Assembly (NCBI GenBank): GCA_943362175.1
Contig: CALRIU020000010.1
Span: 1 to 64,000, forward strand
DNA: 64,000 bases
Reading direction: 5' to 3'
Origin: UBA4416 sp943362175
GTDB taxonomy: Bacteria > Bacteroidota > Bacteroidia > B-17B0 > Aurantibacillaceae
Shown: positions 1 through 8,261 of the stretch, piece after piece
How positions within the stretch are numbered: the first letter of the stretch is position 1
Layout of the letters: each line of letters opens with the position of its first letter
Program-made: the position numbers and the translations under genes
Notes under the pieces: generated by a model
Databases searched by the model: none
Told to the model about the DNA's origin: nothing
Seen by the model: only the letters and a program-made list of their open reading frames with translations

Positions 1-102
1 GAGACGCATCTGCTGAACATTACCGACAAGGGAAATGCCGATCAGTTCTCCATCCACCACCTGATTTCTTCCCAGGACGATTACCTGCGCCGTTCGGCTT
101 AG
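1..102 (+). CDS. C-terminal end of an unidentified protein (partial)
   Basis: The first 102 bases form an open plus-strand frame (33 codons then TAG) that enters from the left edge. The last residues read ...DDYLRRSA. The codon choice is ordinary for this window and the frame ends just before a hairpin at 106-149, as expected for the 3' end of a real gene. It faces the esterase gene on the other strand. Too little is visible to name a family, so no function is proposed. Confidence 0.55.
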   Translation, partial: ETHLLNITDKGNADQFSIHHLISSQDDYLRRSA

Positions 103-105
103 CGC

Positions 106-165
106 TTAAGCAAATTTTCCAGGTTTTAGAAAACGGGAAGGTTTGCTTACGGGAAGGTTTGCTTA
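106..165. terminator. hairpin between convergent genes, with a duplicated arm
   Basis: TTAAGCAAATTTTCC (106-120) is nearly complementary to GGAAGGTTTGCTTA (136-149), with two non-Watson-Crick positions. The hairpin sits between the stop of the left partial gene (102) and the stop of the esterase (163-165). The 16-base unit CGGGAAGGTTTGCTTA occurs twice back to back (134-149 and 150-165), so the right arm is present in two copies. The second copy contains the esterase stop codon. A bidirectional terminator is the simplest reading, but no clean U-run follows. Confidence 0.4.
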
Positions 166-990
166 AATGCCCATAAAACTCAAGATCTGCTTATATGCCC
201 TTGCTCCCGGGTTGATGAACTGGAAGATCATCGGTACATGGCGTTTTCGCTTCACGATGATGAAGGGCGTGGCCGGTTGGTATTTCACCGCCTCTGCGTA
301 AAACGCCTCATTCATCTGTTTGATCACCGGGTAGGTCTTTCCTCCCATGAAGATGATGAACGGCGGCATGCTTTTGCTTAAGTGATAGGCTGGTGACGCT
401 TTTTTCCAGGTAGCGGGATCGTTGGAGAATACACGCCGGTACATGGTGTCGTTTTCGTTTTTCGAGAGGGAAAAGTAGCGGTACATGTCCAGGCCGAAGG
501 CATCGATAAGCACGGTTCCTTTGATCGGATTCTTGATGCCGAGCTTTTCAAAATAACGGTCGTCGGTAGCCACCAATGCCGCGAGCTGCGCACCGGCCGA
601 GTGCCCCGAGATATAGAGGCTTCCGGGGTCGCCTCCAAAAGAGCTGCAATTTTCTTTTACCCACTTCACAGCTTCGGCTACATCCGTGGCCATGCCTTCA
701 TTGTTGGTGGCCGGACTTAGCCTGTAGTTGATCACCACGCCGATAATGCCTTTGCGCGCCATGCCCTTTCCGAAAAACGGATAAATGGATTTTTTGCCGT
801 GGATCCAGTTGCCGCCATGCACAAAAATCAATACCTTTTTGGGCTCTTTGATTTTTCGTGGGGTATACACATCGAGCTGAAGATTGTGCCGGGCATTATA
901 CGTCACGTTTTTGGTTTTGCTTACCGGCTTGATGGAGCAGGCAGACATGAGCAGGCAGGTAGCCAGGAGAAAGAGAAAGGGATGGTTCAT
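163..990 (-). CDS. alpha/beta hydrolase (carboxylesterase-like) lipoprotein
   Basis: This is a predicted secreted esterase/lipase of the alpha/beta hydrolase fold, in the BD-FAE / hormone-sensitive-lipase-like group. With the start at 990 the protein has 275 residues. It begins with a hydrophobic signal and a lipobox LMSAC (Cys18), so it should be a lipoprotein. The oxyanion motif HGGNW is at residues 58-62, the nucleophile elbow GHSAG at 129-133 (Ser131), and a conserved C-terminal His at 251 (HVP). The frame is open upstream to 1053, but that start would put 21 extra residues before the signal peptide, so 990 is preferred. Substrate is unknown. The upstream neighbour is an outer-membrane DUF4421 protein; the gap of about 70 bases shows no clear promoter. 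Confidence 0.8.
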   Translation of the reverse strand: MNHPFLFLLATCLLMSACSIKPVSKTKNVTYNARHNLQLDVYTPRKIKEPKKVLIFVHGGNWIHGKKSIYPFFGKGMARKGIIGVVINYRLSPATNNEGMATDVAEAVKWVKENCSSFGGDPGSLYISGHSAGAQLAALVATDDRYFEKLGIKNPIKGTVLIDAFGLDMYRYFSLSKNENDTMYRRVFSNDPATWKKASPAYHLSKSMPPFIIFMGGKTYPVIKQMNEAFYAEAVKYQPATPFIIVKRKRHVPMIFQFINPGARAYKQILSFMGI

Positions 991-1058
991 AAAGAAAGCT
1001 CTGATGGTAAGATGATGACTCATATACGACATGTTGGGCTCGTCGGTTCTCATAGGAT

Positions 1059-2252
1059 TTACTTTTTACTTTTTTTGCGGTTGTAATCTATCAGTCCCAT
1101 AAAGCGTAGCATCTTGCGGCCATTCTGTTTGATGTTGAAGCGGTAACCTACAAAGCCTACCACGCGGGCAATGTATTTGGTATTGTTGAACATCACCTCG
1201 TTGAAGGCAAAATTACCGTCGTAAGTGGCCAGCACGCCTGCAAAGAAGCGCATGTTGTCATAGCGCAGGGCATTCTTGGCATTGACGGCTGTGGCGAGGT
1301 TGATCCTGAACGATTTGTCCTGCCCGCTAATGGTGCGGTAATAGGTTTTTTGTCCGCCGATGCCCACATTGACGGCTATGGCGAAGCTGAATTTTTTATA
1401 GATCACGAAGGTGTGGCCGTAGCCACCGTTAACGCCGGCAGAGATCTGCGATACCTGGTTGATCTCGCTCAGGGCAGGCGAGAAGTTATTGATAAAAGGA
1501 TAGCGGATAAACGACGAGTCGTTGGAAGAGAAGACCACATGCGAGTGGTAAATGCCCGCCATAAAGGAGCCGGCACTTTTTTTCTGGACATCGGTAAAGG
1601 AAAAGGCTCCGCGCAGGGAATATTTTTCGCTGTTGAATACATAAAAGGTATTGATGCCGAAAGAGGTGACGTTGATGTCGGGCCTCACCACGATGGTATC
1701 GTCGCTGCTTTCGTTGGCCCTGAAATCGCTGGTGTTGTATACGTAAAAGCCTTTATAGCTCTGGTAATTGAGGTCGGTGATCACTTTCCTGCCGATGAGG
1801 GTGAGCTGGAAATCCCTGCTTTTGGTATCACCACGGCCAGGTTTGGCCCCGAACTTAATACCCGGCGAAAAGCCAAAGGTGAGGATGATGTTACTGAAAT
1901 TGAAGCCGACGTGGTAATAGTTGTTGGGCGAAAAGCGCATGGTGCGTTTTTTTTCCAGGTCGGTGAGGTTAAAGCCGTAAAATTTTTTGGCAACAGGTAT
2001 GGCAATCGTCAGCCGGTGCTTTTGGTTTTTGATGTAGTTGGTATCATATGCCGGAACCTTGGGCGCCAGGAGCTGCTTCACATACCAGCGGTGCGGGTAC
2101 ATGAACTTATCGGCAAATGTTTTTTTCGGAATATCGTCAACGATCAGCTTATGAATGACCGTGTCCATGAGGTTACGGGCAAGGCTATCAAGCTGGGCAA
2201 AACCGGAAGAGGAAAGGCAAAAAAATGACAATAAGATGATTAGCCTCTTCAT
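1059..2252 (-). CDS. DUF4421 family envelope protein
   Basis: The protein has 397 residues with an N-terminal signal peptide (cleavage expected after ...GFAQ, near residue 20). The body alternates polar and aromatic residues in a way typical of outer-membrane beta barrels. The region around residues 50-200 (PHRWY, FSPNNYYHVGF, SPGIKFG, RGDTKSRDFQ) matches my memory of the Bacteroidota DUF4421 family, which has no established function. The length fits that family. It lies between an esterase lipoprotein and another predicted barrel protein, all on the same strand, but the intergenic gaps are long enough that co-transcription is uncertain. The C-terminus is very basic (NRKKSKK). Confidence 0.75.
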   Translation of the reverse strand: MKRLIILLSFFCLSSSGFAQLDSLARNLMDTVIHKLIVDDIPKKTFADKFMYPHRWYVKQLLAPKVPAYDTNYIKNQKHRLTIAIPVAKKFYGFNLTDLEKKRTMRFSPNNYYHVGFNFSNIILTFGFSPGIKFGAKPGRGDTKSRDFQLTLIGRKVITDLNYQSYKGFYVYNTSDFRANESSDDTIVVRPDINVTSFGINTFYVFNSEKYSLRGAFSFTDVQKKSAGSFMAGIYHSHVVFSSNDSSFIRYPFINNFSPALSEINQVSQISAGVNGGYGHTFVIYKKFSFAIAVNVGIGGQKTYYRTISGQDKSFRINLATAVNAKNALRYDNMRFFAGVLATYDGNFAFNEVMFNNTKYIARVVGFVGYRFNIKQNGRKMLRFMGLIDYNRKKSKK

Positions 2253-2327
2253 GTAAACGAATGATAAGCTTCCCCTGGGATAGCTAATTGTCTTACATAA
2301 AGTTTAATGCCAGTTAGAGGCACGACG

Positions 2328-3056
2328 TTAGCGTGTCTGGATATTGAAGCGGTCGTTGGTCCTGAATTTCTGAGCGAATTTTTTAGCGCCTTTGCCGTAA
2401 GGGAAGCGTACTTTTAATCCCCCTGTGTAGCATACATCCATGATGTTGACTCCTGCAGCATCTTCCTGCTTCCCGACACGCATCCTGTAATCCAAAAATA
2501 TGCCCAGGATCCCGAAGTTATGCTCAATACCGGTACCGAGGTTGAGGCCCACCCAGCGGTTCCTTACGACCGTGTTCACCGCATAGTATTCTTTCAGGTT
2601 CAGGTAATCGAGCTGCCCGGTAAAAAAGCCGTCGTACGTATTGTAGCTCACGCCTACAAAAGGATAGAGCAAGGTTTTTTTATTGGGGAAGTGAGCCACC
2701 ATTTCGAGGTTCATTTCGGTGGTGCTTGCCCTTACATTCAGCCAGGTCGGTTCGATGTTGATGGGACGGAAATAGCTGTACAGCGTAGAAACACGGATGA
2801 AATTATTGATCTCGTAGTTAAGGCCTCCGCAATAGCCCGGTGCGTTGTTGTTGTCTTTGATATTGCGGGCAAGGTATACCACGCTGATGTTGGCGCCTGC
2901 CTTTGCGCTCCACCTGGTATATTGGGTCTGCTTAGGAGTAATGGAAGGAGTGCTTGCTGCCCTGATGGGTGTTTTGATGGTTCTGGCCGGTTTTACCTGT
3001 GCCATTGCCAGTACATTGAAAAGGCATAACAGAAGGAAGATGTAGATTTTTACCAT
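2328..3056 (-). CDS. predicted outer-membrane beta-barrel protein
   Basis: The protein has 242 residues. Residues 1-19 are a clear signal peptide ending AMAQ. A short proline/threonine/lysine-rich linker (about 20-50) follows, then about eight amphipathic strand-like segments rich in Tyr, Gly and Asn (for example FVGVSYNTYDGFF, WVGLNLGTGIEHNFG, IFLDYRMRVG), which suggests a small outer-membrane barrel. The C-terminal 25 residues are basic and probably lie outside the barrel. I do not recognise a named family beyond generic outer-membrane beta-barrel. The region upstream (3057-3180) carries the 5' flank but no consensus -7 element. Confidence 0.6.
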   Translation of the reverse strand: MVKIYIFLLLCLFNVLAMAQVKPARTIKTPIRAASTPSITPKQTQYTRWSAKAGANISVVYLARNIKDNNNAPGYCGGLNYEINNFIRVSTLYSYFRPINIEPTWLNVRASTTEMNLEMVAHFPNKKTLLYPFVGVSYNTYDGFFTGQLDYLNLKEYYAVNTVVRNRWVGLNLGTGIEHNFGILGIFLDYRMRVGKQEDAAGVNIMDVCYTGGLKVRFPYGKGAKKFAQKFRTNDRFNIQTR

Positions 3057-3181
3057 AGGACTAATTTACTTATATATTATAAAAAACGGTAATTTAATTT
3101 CATATCTGGTACCGGATTTCTGATAAGTGGTCATGTAGATCCGATAAACGGCTGTAGCTGTTTTATAAGTGGTGGATTAAA

Positions 3182-3213
3182 AAAGCCCTTCACGATGCAT
3201 CGTGAAGGGCTTT
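3182..3213 (-). terminator. rho-independent terminator after terC
   Basis: This is a perfect 32-base palindrome (arms AAAGCCCTTCACGATG and its complement) located 20 bases beyond the terC stop. On the minus strand it is followed by a run of T (TTTTTTAA). It probably ends the whole downstream Ter transcription unit. Confidence 0.85.
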
Positions 3214-3233
3214 CTTTTAAAATCAAAAACGTG

Positions 3234-4001
3234 TTATTCAGAAACTTCTTTTTTACGCATGGAACCGATAATGATCGGCACCAGGAAGATCAGTACGGTG
3301 AGGATGGAGGTGCCCCAATCGGCAGCCGGGCTTTCCAGGAATTTGCTTAACGCAGACTCAGGCATGAAGTGTTCTACCAGCGACAGGATGAGTTTGATTC
3401 CGAGCACGGCAATCACCACAAAAGCCGCTGTTTCCAGAGCCGGGATTTTTTCCATTAATGTCACAAAGCCCTGTGCTACGAAACGCATGGCCAGGATACC
3501 GATGAATACACCGCCCCATACCAATACGATGTTGTCGGTAAAGGCTACTACGGCAAACACGTTGTCAATCGAGAAGGCCATATCCATGAGCTCCACCAGG
3601 GCTACCGTTGCCCAGAAATTGCCTAAAGCGCCAACGGTAGAGCGGTAAAGCCAGTTTCCTTTTTTATCGAGGATGTCATCTTCTTTATCTTCGGTTTGTT
3701 TGCCTTTCCACCAATCCCACACCAGGTATAATAAATATAAACCGCCGATTGGTTTCAGGAACCAGAATTTCACAAGGAAAGCGGCAAAGAGCAGGGCAAT
3801 GCCCCTGAACACATAAGCGCCGATAATACCATAGCGCAGGGCTTTTTTGCGCTGCTCGGCCGGTAAGTCCATGACCATGGTTGCCAGTACGGCTGCGTTA
3901 TCTACAGAAAGCAAGCTTTCGATGACGATTAAGTTCAAAATAATACCACCGGATACCAAAGGGTTATTGATGATTTCCTGGATGTTGTCGTAAATGCTCA
4001 T
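3234..4001 (-). CDS. terC: TerC family integral membrane protein
   Basis: TerC-family proteins are polytopic inner-membrane proteins linked to tellurite and metal stress and to metal-ion export; the transported species here is not known. The protein has 255 residues and about seven membrane segments. It shows the internally repeated acidic motif S(V/I)DN, once at residues 32-35 and again at 144-147, inside hydrophobic helices; these carry the conserved acidic residues of the family. A hydrophilic, charged loop lies near residues 100-118. The gene is the last of the Ter cluster, 47 bases after the PrsW-like gene and directly before a strong terminator, so it is probably co-transcribed. A possible -7 element (7 of 8 matches) at 4018-4025 could give it a separate promoter. 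The family call is firm; the role comes from context. Confidence 0.88.
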   Translation of the reverse strand: MSIYDNIQEIINNPLVSGGIILNLIVIESLLSVDNAAVLATMVMDLPAEQRKKALRYGIIGAYVFRGIALLFAAFLVKFWFLKPIGGLYLLYLVWDWWKGKQTEDKEDDILDKKGNWLYRSTVGALGNFWATVALVELMDMAFSIDNVFAVVAFTDNIVLVWGGVFIGILAMRFVAQGFVTLMEKIPALETAAFVVIAVLGIKLILSLVEHFMPESALSKFLESPAADWGTSILTVLIFLVPIIIGSMRKKEVSE

Positions 4002-4048
4002 AGTTTAAAAATTTCGATAAATATAGGTTTTATTTTCACTCAGCCACG

Positions 4049-5086
4049 CTACCTGATCTGAATTAATTTTGACTGGTAATCGCGGCTTCTTTTGAGGTAG
4101 TAGATCAGGAGCAGAACCGAGAACAGGGTGCTGGCCAGGCCCGGCAGGCTCCATCCCAACACATCGTACACGCCATGTAAAATAGCAGGAATTAAAATGG
4201 CGAGCGTATACAGGCTCTGCCGGTATTTGGGAATGATGTTGGCAAAGGAGATGAAATAACCGGCGATGCCCGCCCAGATGGCATGCAGAAAAGGAAGACA
4301 GGTAAGCCTTGCCACATTCATAAAAAAAGCAGCATCATAGCCTAAGGTTGTGTTCGTGGTGGTTTGGTAATGGACGCCTTCGAGCACGCCGAAGCCAATC
4401 CCGGAGATGAGGCCGTAAAATACCAGCGTTTGCGGTACCAACGGTTCTTTGGTGGTGCGCAGCAAGAAGAGCAGGGGCAGGGCTTTGATGGTTTCCTCCG
4501 TGAGGCCTACGCCTAAAATATAGCCGACGAGCCTCCCGAAGAAATTTCCGGATTCGGTCATAGCATACAAAAAGCTTAATGGTGGGATGCTCTGTAGGTT
4601 CACCAAAATGAAAGCGGTGATCTGCGTCAGGAAAAACAGGATGACCGTGTTGCGTGTGGTCACCTGTTTGGTGCTGAACATATAATAGAAAAAGATACCC
4701 CAGATCACTGAAAAATACAGGGAGATCGCATAGTAGGTGAGCAGTGTGCCGAAGGTAAAGGTGATGAGAAAAGCAGGGGCAAGGCCTATCGACGCCAGCC
4801 AGATCAGCTTTTTGTCTTTGATCAGGTCTTTTTTGATGAAGTCGAAGCCGGGCAGGATCAGCTCTTTTCCGATCAGCTTGACCTGGTTGATGATGGAGCC
4901 ATTGTTTTTGATCCGGACTTTGACACGGTTCTGTTTGAGAACATCCCTCACGGTTTGCGTGATGCCCGGCGCGTGCTCAGGGCTGGCCTGGTCGCTCATC
5001 AGGATCTTGCCGTCCTCCACATACGTTCTGAGCGCATCCAGTGAGTAGGGCCCGAACCGTTGGTTATTTCTCAGAACAAAATACAT
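4049..5086 (-). CDS. PrsW-type intramembrane metalloprotease with N-terminal GYF-like domain
   Basis: The protein has 345 residues. Residues 1-52 form a GYF_2-like domain (motif FGPYSLDALRTYVEDGKI), often found at the N-terminus of Bacteroidota membrane proteins. From residue 95 on there are about eight membrane helices. The PrsW/CPBP signature is complete: EETIK (197-201), a further Glu in GFGVLEG (236), His268 in FLHAIWAG, and HGVYD (304-308). These residues would bind the catalytic metal. PrsW proteases cleave membrane-anchored regulators such as anti-sigma factors. The gene starts 3 bases after the kinase gene, so the two are surely co-transcribed, suggesting a membrane proteolysis step connected to the kinase/phosphatase pair. 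That link is inference; the substrate is unknown. Confidence 0.85.
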   Translation of the reverse strand: MYFVLRNNQRFGPYSLDALRTYVEDGKILMSDQASPEHAPGITQTVRDVLKQNRVKVRIKNNGSIINQVKLIGKELILPGFDFIKKDLIKDKKLIWLASIGLAPAFLITFTFGTLLTYYAISLYFSVIWGIFFYYMFSTKQVTTRNTVILFFLTQITAFILVNLQSIPPLSFLYAMTESGNFFGRLVGYILGVGLTEETIKALPLLFLLRTTKEPLVPQTLVFYGLISGIGFGVLEGVHYQTTTNTTLGYDAAFFMNVARLTCLPFLHAIWAGIAGYFISFANIIPKYRQSLYTLAILIPAILHGVYDVLGWSLPGLASTLFSVLLLIYYLKRSRDYQSKLIQIR

Positions 5087-5089
5087 ACA

Positions 5090-6598
5090 CTATTTATTGG
5101 CAAGGGTAATCACCACCACGCGGCCGCCTTCTTCCGGCGACAGCAATAGTTTTTTTCCATCGCTCAATTCTACCGAGGAGCCTGTCGGGATCAGCTTATC
5201 CTCCGTCAGGTCTTTCAATCCTGTGAGTGTCTGGTTAATGAGCATCCATTTATCACCCATCAGCTTGAAATAACCTACAGGCACTTTGTGCTGGTCGGTG
5301 AGCTTTTCGTTGCGGATAATATTTCCGTTCACATGCCATTGAAACAAATACTGATCGTGGTACACCATCAGGCGGTGGTTGATAGGCTTCCAGACGCCCG
5401 GTGTAAACTGGGCATAGAGATCGAGCACCGGTAGCGTCCCCACATGCGGCGTCCCGCAGAAAGGGCAGGCCGGCCTGGTCGTATTATTGAAGACGTACCA
5501 CTTCTGATCGCATTTGGTATTGGAGCAGGGCTGCATGAGGTCCGTGGTTTTCAGCAAGGCTTGTTCCCACTGGTCGGCTGTCGGGCGGTTCATCGGCGCA
5601 TGCAGGCCATTGATGAAGGCCTGGTTGAAAAGCTCTGTCAGGTAAGGGCCTGTAATGGTATAAGGGAGTTTGTTGATATCGGCCCAGGGCAGCTCTTTCG
5701 GATTGAGCTGGTTGATTTTCGGACGGTTTTCCGCATTGGTCGGGTGCTCGATGAACAGCGCTTTTTCGCCCATCGACAGGAGGTCGTCCTTCTCCGTATC
5801 GAGGTCATGCACCTTGCCGCCTTTGAGCGGATGCCTGTACAGAAGGAACATGTAGATGAGGACAGCAAGGGCGTGCAGGTCGGTGACGCGGCTCGGCAGC
5901 TTGCGGTTAGGATCGTCCTTTTTGAGGTGCTTGGTAGCCAGTACTTCCGGTGCAATAAAATCGGCGGTACCGATCACATCAGGAGGAAAAATTCCGGGAA
6001 CTACCAAACCGTCGATATCAATGATGTTGGCCGATTTGGTAACCGGATCAATGAGGATATTTTTGTAGGAAAGGTCGGAATGCGCCAGGCCTGCAGCGTG
6101 CATGCGTTTCACGCCGCGCGCGATGTTCACGCCAATCTGGAAATAGCTCAGCCAGTTGCCCAGCTCCGAATCGTCAAGGCGCAGCGGAAATTGCTTATTC
6201 CTGAATTTGGGCGAGGCAAACCATTTGCCTTCCTTTTCTTTTCCCTGGATCAGGTTGCTGGTGGCATAGCCTTTCTGAAATAAAAATTTCTTATCGTAGG
6301 TAGGAACGATGATGCCTGTCTGCGAGCCTTTTTCGATCACATCCGTTGGCCAGCAAAAGAGCGTTTTGTAGTAGGCGCCTCCTTCCTTGTTGAAAAAAGC
6401 TTCCCTGTACGTTGTGGCAATTTTCTTAAGCCGCTCTTTGGAGTTGAAATCCTGCGGATCGCGAAACAGGGCCACTACATAGGACTTGTCGGGACTGAAG
6501 AAGACGTCCTTCATGCCGCCGCGCATCGGCTCGCCGTTATCAACGTATTGGTAGGATTTGGTGTTATCTATAATGGATCTTACGGTTATTGTTCCCAT
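5090..6598 (-). CDS. protein-kinase-like protein with C-terminal zinc finger (TerY-P triad kinase)
   Basis: The protein has 502 residues. A eukaryotic-type kinase fold covers about residues 20-350. The catalytic loop HSDLSYKN (His173, Asp175, Asn180) is intact, the metal-binding DFG equivalent is DIDG (194-197), and the activation-segment end reads APE (216-218). The N-lobe has a glycine-containing loop (RGGMKDVFF), but the strand that normally carries the ATP-anchoring lysine reads VVALF, with no lysine. A four-cysteine zinc knuckle follows (Cys358, 363, 378, 381), then a C-terminal beta-rich domain. This arrangement, next to a PP2C gene and vWA genes, corresponds to the TerY-P triad described for Ter stress systems. 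Substrates are unknown. The start at 6598 gives MGTITVRS; the 79-base gap to the phosphatase gene is short. Confidence 0.85.
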   Translation of the reverse strand: MGTITVRSIIDNTKSYQYVDNGEPMRGGMKDVFFSPDKSYVVALFRDPQDFNSKERLKKIATTYREAFFNKEGGAYYKTLFCWPTDVIEKGSQTGIIVPTYDKKFLFQKGYATSNLIQGKEKEGKWFASPKFRNKQFPLRLDDSELGNWLSYFQIGVNIARGVKRMHAAGLAHSDLSYKNILIDPVTKSANIIDIDGLVVPGIFPPDVIGTADFIAPEVLATKHLKKDDPNRKLPSRVTDLHALAVLIYMFLLYRHPLKGGKVHDLDTEKDDLLSMGEKALFIEHPTNAENRPKINQLNPKELPWADINKLPYTITGPYLTELFNQAFINGLHAPMNRPTADQWEQALLKTTDLMQPCSNTKCDQKWYVFNNTTRPACPFCGTPHVGTLPVLDLYAQFTPGVWKPINHRLMVYHDQYLFQWHVNGNIIRNEKLTDQHKVPVGYFKLMGDKWMLINQTLTGLKDLTEDKLIPTGSSVELSDGKKLLLSPEEGGRVVVITLANK

Positions 6599-6677
6599 AC
6601 CTGTATTTCAATTGGTTTGTGTTTTGCAGCGCTGCATCCGGGAATGGCGCTTTCACTTCGTCTTTAGTATTCTTTTG

Positions 6678-8090
6678 TTAAAAAATGATTGCCAGTGTTC
6701 TGTCGTCATGGTTTCCCGGGCTCCAGAAATCCATCCAGTCCGACAGCTGTTGTTCGATGTGCTCGTTCGTTGCACTCAGCTCTACCTTGGTTCCCGCATC
6801 GTTTGCGCCTTTCAGGTCATCCACAAACTCTTTCCATTTTTCCACTTTTTCCAGGTTGGCTTCCACCACAAACTTCGGATCGTAGATGCCGTCCGTCATC
6901 AGGAACATGTAGGCAAAATCGGGAAATACCTTGAAATTGATGCGGCTGGCAAACTTCGGCGAAGCAAAGATCTCGGTGGTGGTGATGAAGCGTGTGCCTC
7001 CGCCGAATTCACCCACATCGAGCCAGTTCATGAGCTTCACTTCCGAAAAGTCTTTCGGGATCACGGCAATCGGGCAGTCGCCCACGCCGAAGCTGAGCAC
7101 GGCTGTACCAAAATCAAAAGGCTTGAATAAGGTAAAAATAAAGGTGCTGTTGAAATCGGTGATCGTGTAACCCTTCGCTGTTGCGAACTCCAGGAGCCTG
7201 TCGTGTACCCGTTTCGCGCCGCCGCCAATCAGGTTATAAATGCAGAGGTTCAGCTCTTTTCTGATGGTGTCGTTGGACTCGGCCTGGTTGCCCAGGATCA
7301 GGGATTCGAGCTTCTGATGTGTTTCGCCGGACAAAGCGGTTTTGAAATAATCGATGATGTATTCGCAGGCCAGTCTGGAGCCATGGCGGCTTACCCTGGC
7401 GCTACCGGCTCCGTCGGATACCACAACAAGGCTCCAGCCTGTATTGCCGAGATCGGCGAAGGCGAAATCGTCGTCCCTGAAAGAACCCACATTGGCGTGG
7501 CTTCTGCCGCGTTTGGAAGCCACCACGATATGCCTGTTGGCAATGTTTCCGAAAGCAGTTGCGTTGTCTTCTTTCCAGAACTCATCGGCCGGGTCGCTCG
7601 GGATGTTTTTCCATAAGGACTTGGGATCCGGATTGATGATGAAAGGAATGATCTTTTCGTGAAGCTCCGAATCTTCGGGTTCTTCATTAAGCCTGTATTT
7701 CAGGCTGAGCCTAAATTCCCCGCTGTTCTCCGGTTTTCCCGAAATGGTTTTGCTGTCCCTATCGTAAGTCATCCCGCCAACAGCGTCGAGGTGATCGAGC
7801 TGGTAGAAGGAAAAATCCGTCCAGTTATTTTTTTCGAAATCGATAACAGCTGTGTAAGCCTTACCTACCGTGGCATTGGGAACCATGAAGGTCTGCTGTT
7901 TAATATCTTCGACCCTGTTCTTTATTCTCCAGTCTGTGACCATCTTTTTTTGATTTTGAAGGATTATGTTTACCAGTTCCCTGTTGTGTTCATCGCCTGC
8001 AAAGGCTTCAAACAGCTCCTTCCGCTTATCCGTTACGGGCAGGTTATTGCTCAGGAAAAGGCTGTTTAAATATCGTGTTGTTTTGTCCAT
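6678..8090 (-). CDS. PP2C-type protein phosphatase with N-terminal Ig-like segment
   Basis: With the start at 8090 the protein has 470 residues. An upstream in-frame start at 8156 was rejected because it would read through an inverted repeat. The C-terminal half is a PP2C phosphatase: FRDDDFAFAD (first metal Asp), VVSDGAGS (DGxG motif), FLMTDGIYD and a terminal NHDDRT that supplies another metal ligand. The N-terminal third is helical, then has a putative Ig segment with the He_PIG-like motif TISGKP near its end. The enzyme should remove phosphate from Ser/Thr, the counterpart of the adjacent kinase. It is part of the TerY-P triad with the vWA gene upstream. The Ig-like N-terminus may bind a partner or an envelope component; no signal peptide is visible. 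Confidence 0.85.
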   Translation of the reverse strand: MDKTTRYLNSLFLSNNLPVTDKRKELFEAFAGDEHNRELVNIILQNQKKMVTDWRIKNRVEDIKQQTFMVPNATVGKAYTAVIDFEKNNWTDFSFYQLDHLDAVGGMTYDRDSKTISGKPENSGEFRLSLKYRLNEEPEDSELHEKIIPFIINPDPKSLWKNIPSDPADEFWKEDNATAFGNIANRHIVVASKRGRSHANVGSFRDDDFAFADLGNTGWSLVVVSDGAGSARVSRHGSRLACEYIIDYFKTALSGETHQKLESLILGNQAESNDTIRKELNLCIYNLIGGGAKRVHDRLLEFATAKGYTITDFNSTFIFTLFKPFDFGTAVLSFGVGDCPIAVIPKDFSEVKLMNWLDVGEFGGGTRFITTTEIFASPKFASRINFKVFPDFAYMFLMTDGIYDPKFVVEANLEKVEKWKEFVDDLKGANDAGTKVELSATNEHIEQQLSDWMDFWSPGNHDDRTLAIIF

Positions 8091-8131
8091 TAATGAAATC
8101 GCTTTTAAAGCGACGTTGTCAAATCGCGCTA

Positions 8132-8211
8132 ACTTCGAGAGCCTCAGCCAGCGCATCGACGGATGATTAGGATATATCTCATATTCATTCGTTGACTGAG
8201 GCTCTCGAAGT
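8132..8211. repeat. inverted repeat built from the CTGAGGCTCTCGAAGT element
   Basis: The 16 bases ACTTCGAGAGCCTCAG (8132-8147) are repeated as an exact inverted copy at 8196-8211, separated by 48 bases. A single related copy (GTCGACTGAGGTTCTCGAAGTC) occurs after tsaC at 24326-24347. It sits between the vWA-zinc-ribbon gene and the PP2C gene. No open reading frame is associated. It resembles dispersed intergenic palindromes that are common in Bacteroidota genomes. Confidence 0.75.
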
Positions 8212-8261
8212 CGACGAGTGAATGTCAGTTGTAAGGTGTTGCGACCCGAACCCCCTGGAAT

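Noticed and set aside
1350..2228. Plus-strand frame of 292 codons
   Set aside because: It lies fully opposite the DUF4421 gene, whose protein has a signal peptide and family features. The plus-strand product has the Val/Asp/Gly-rich look of an antisense frame.
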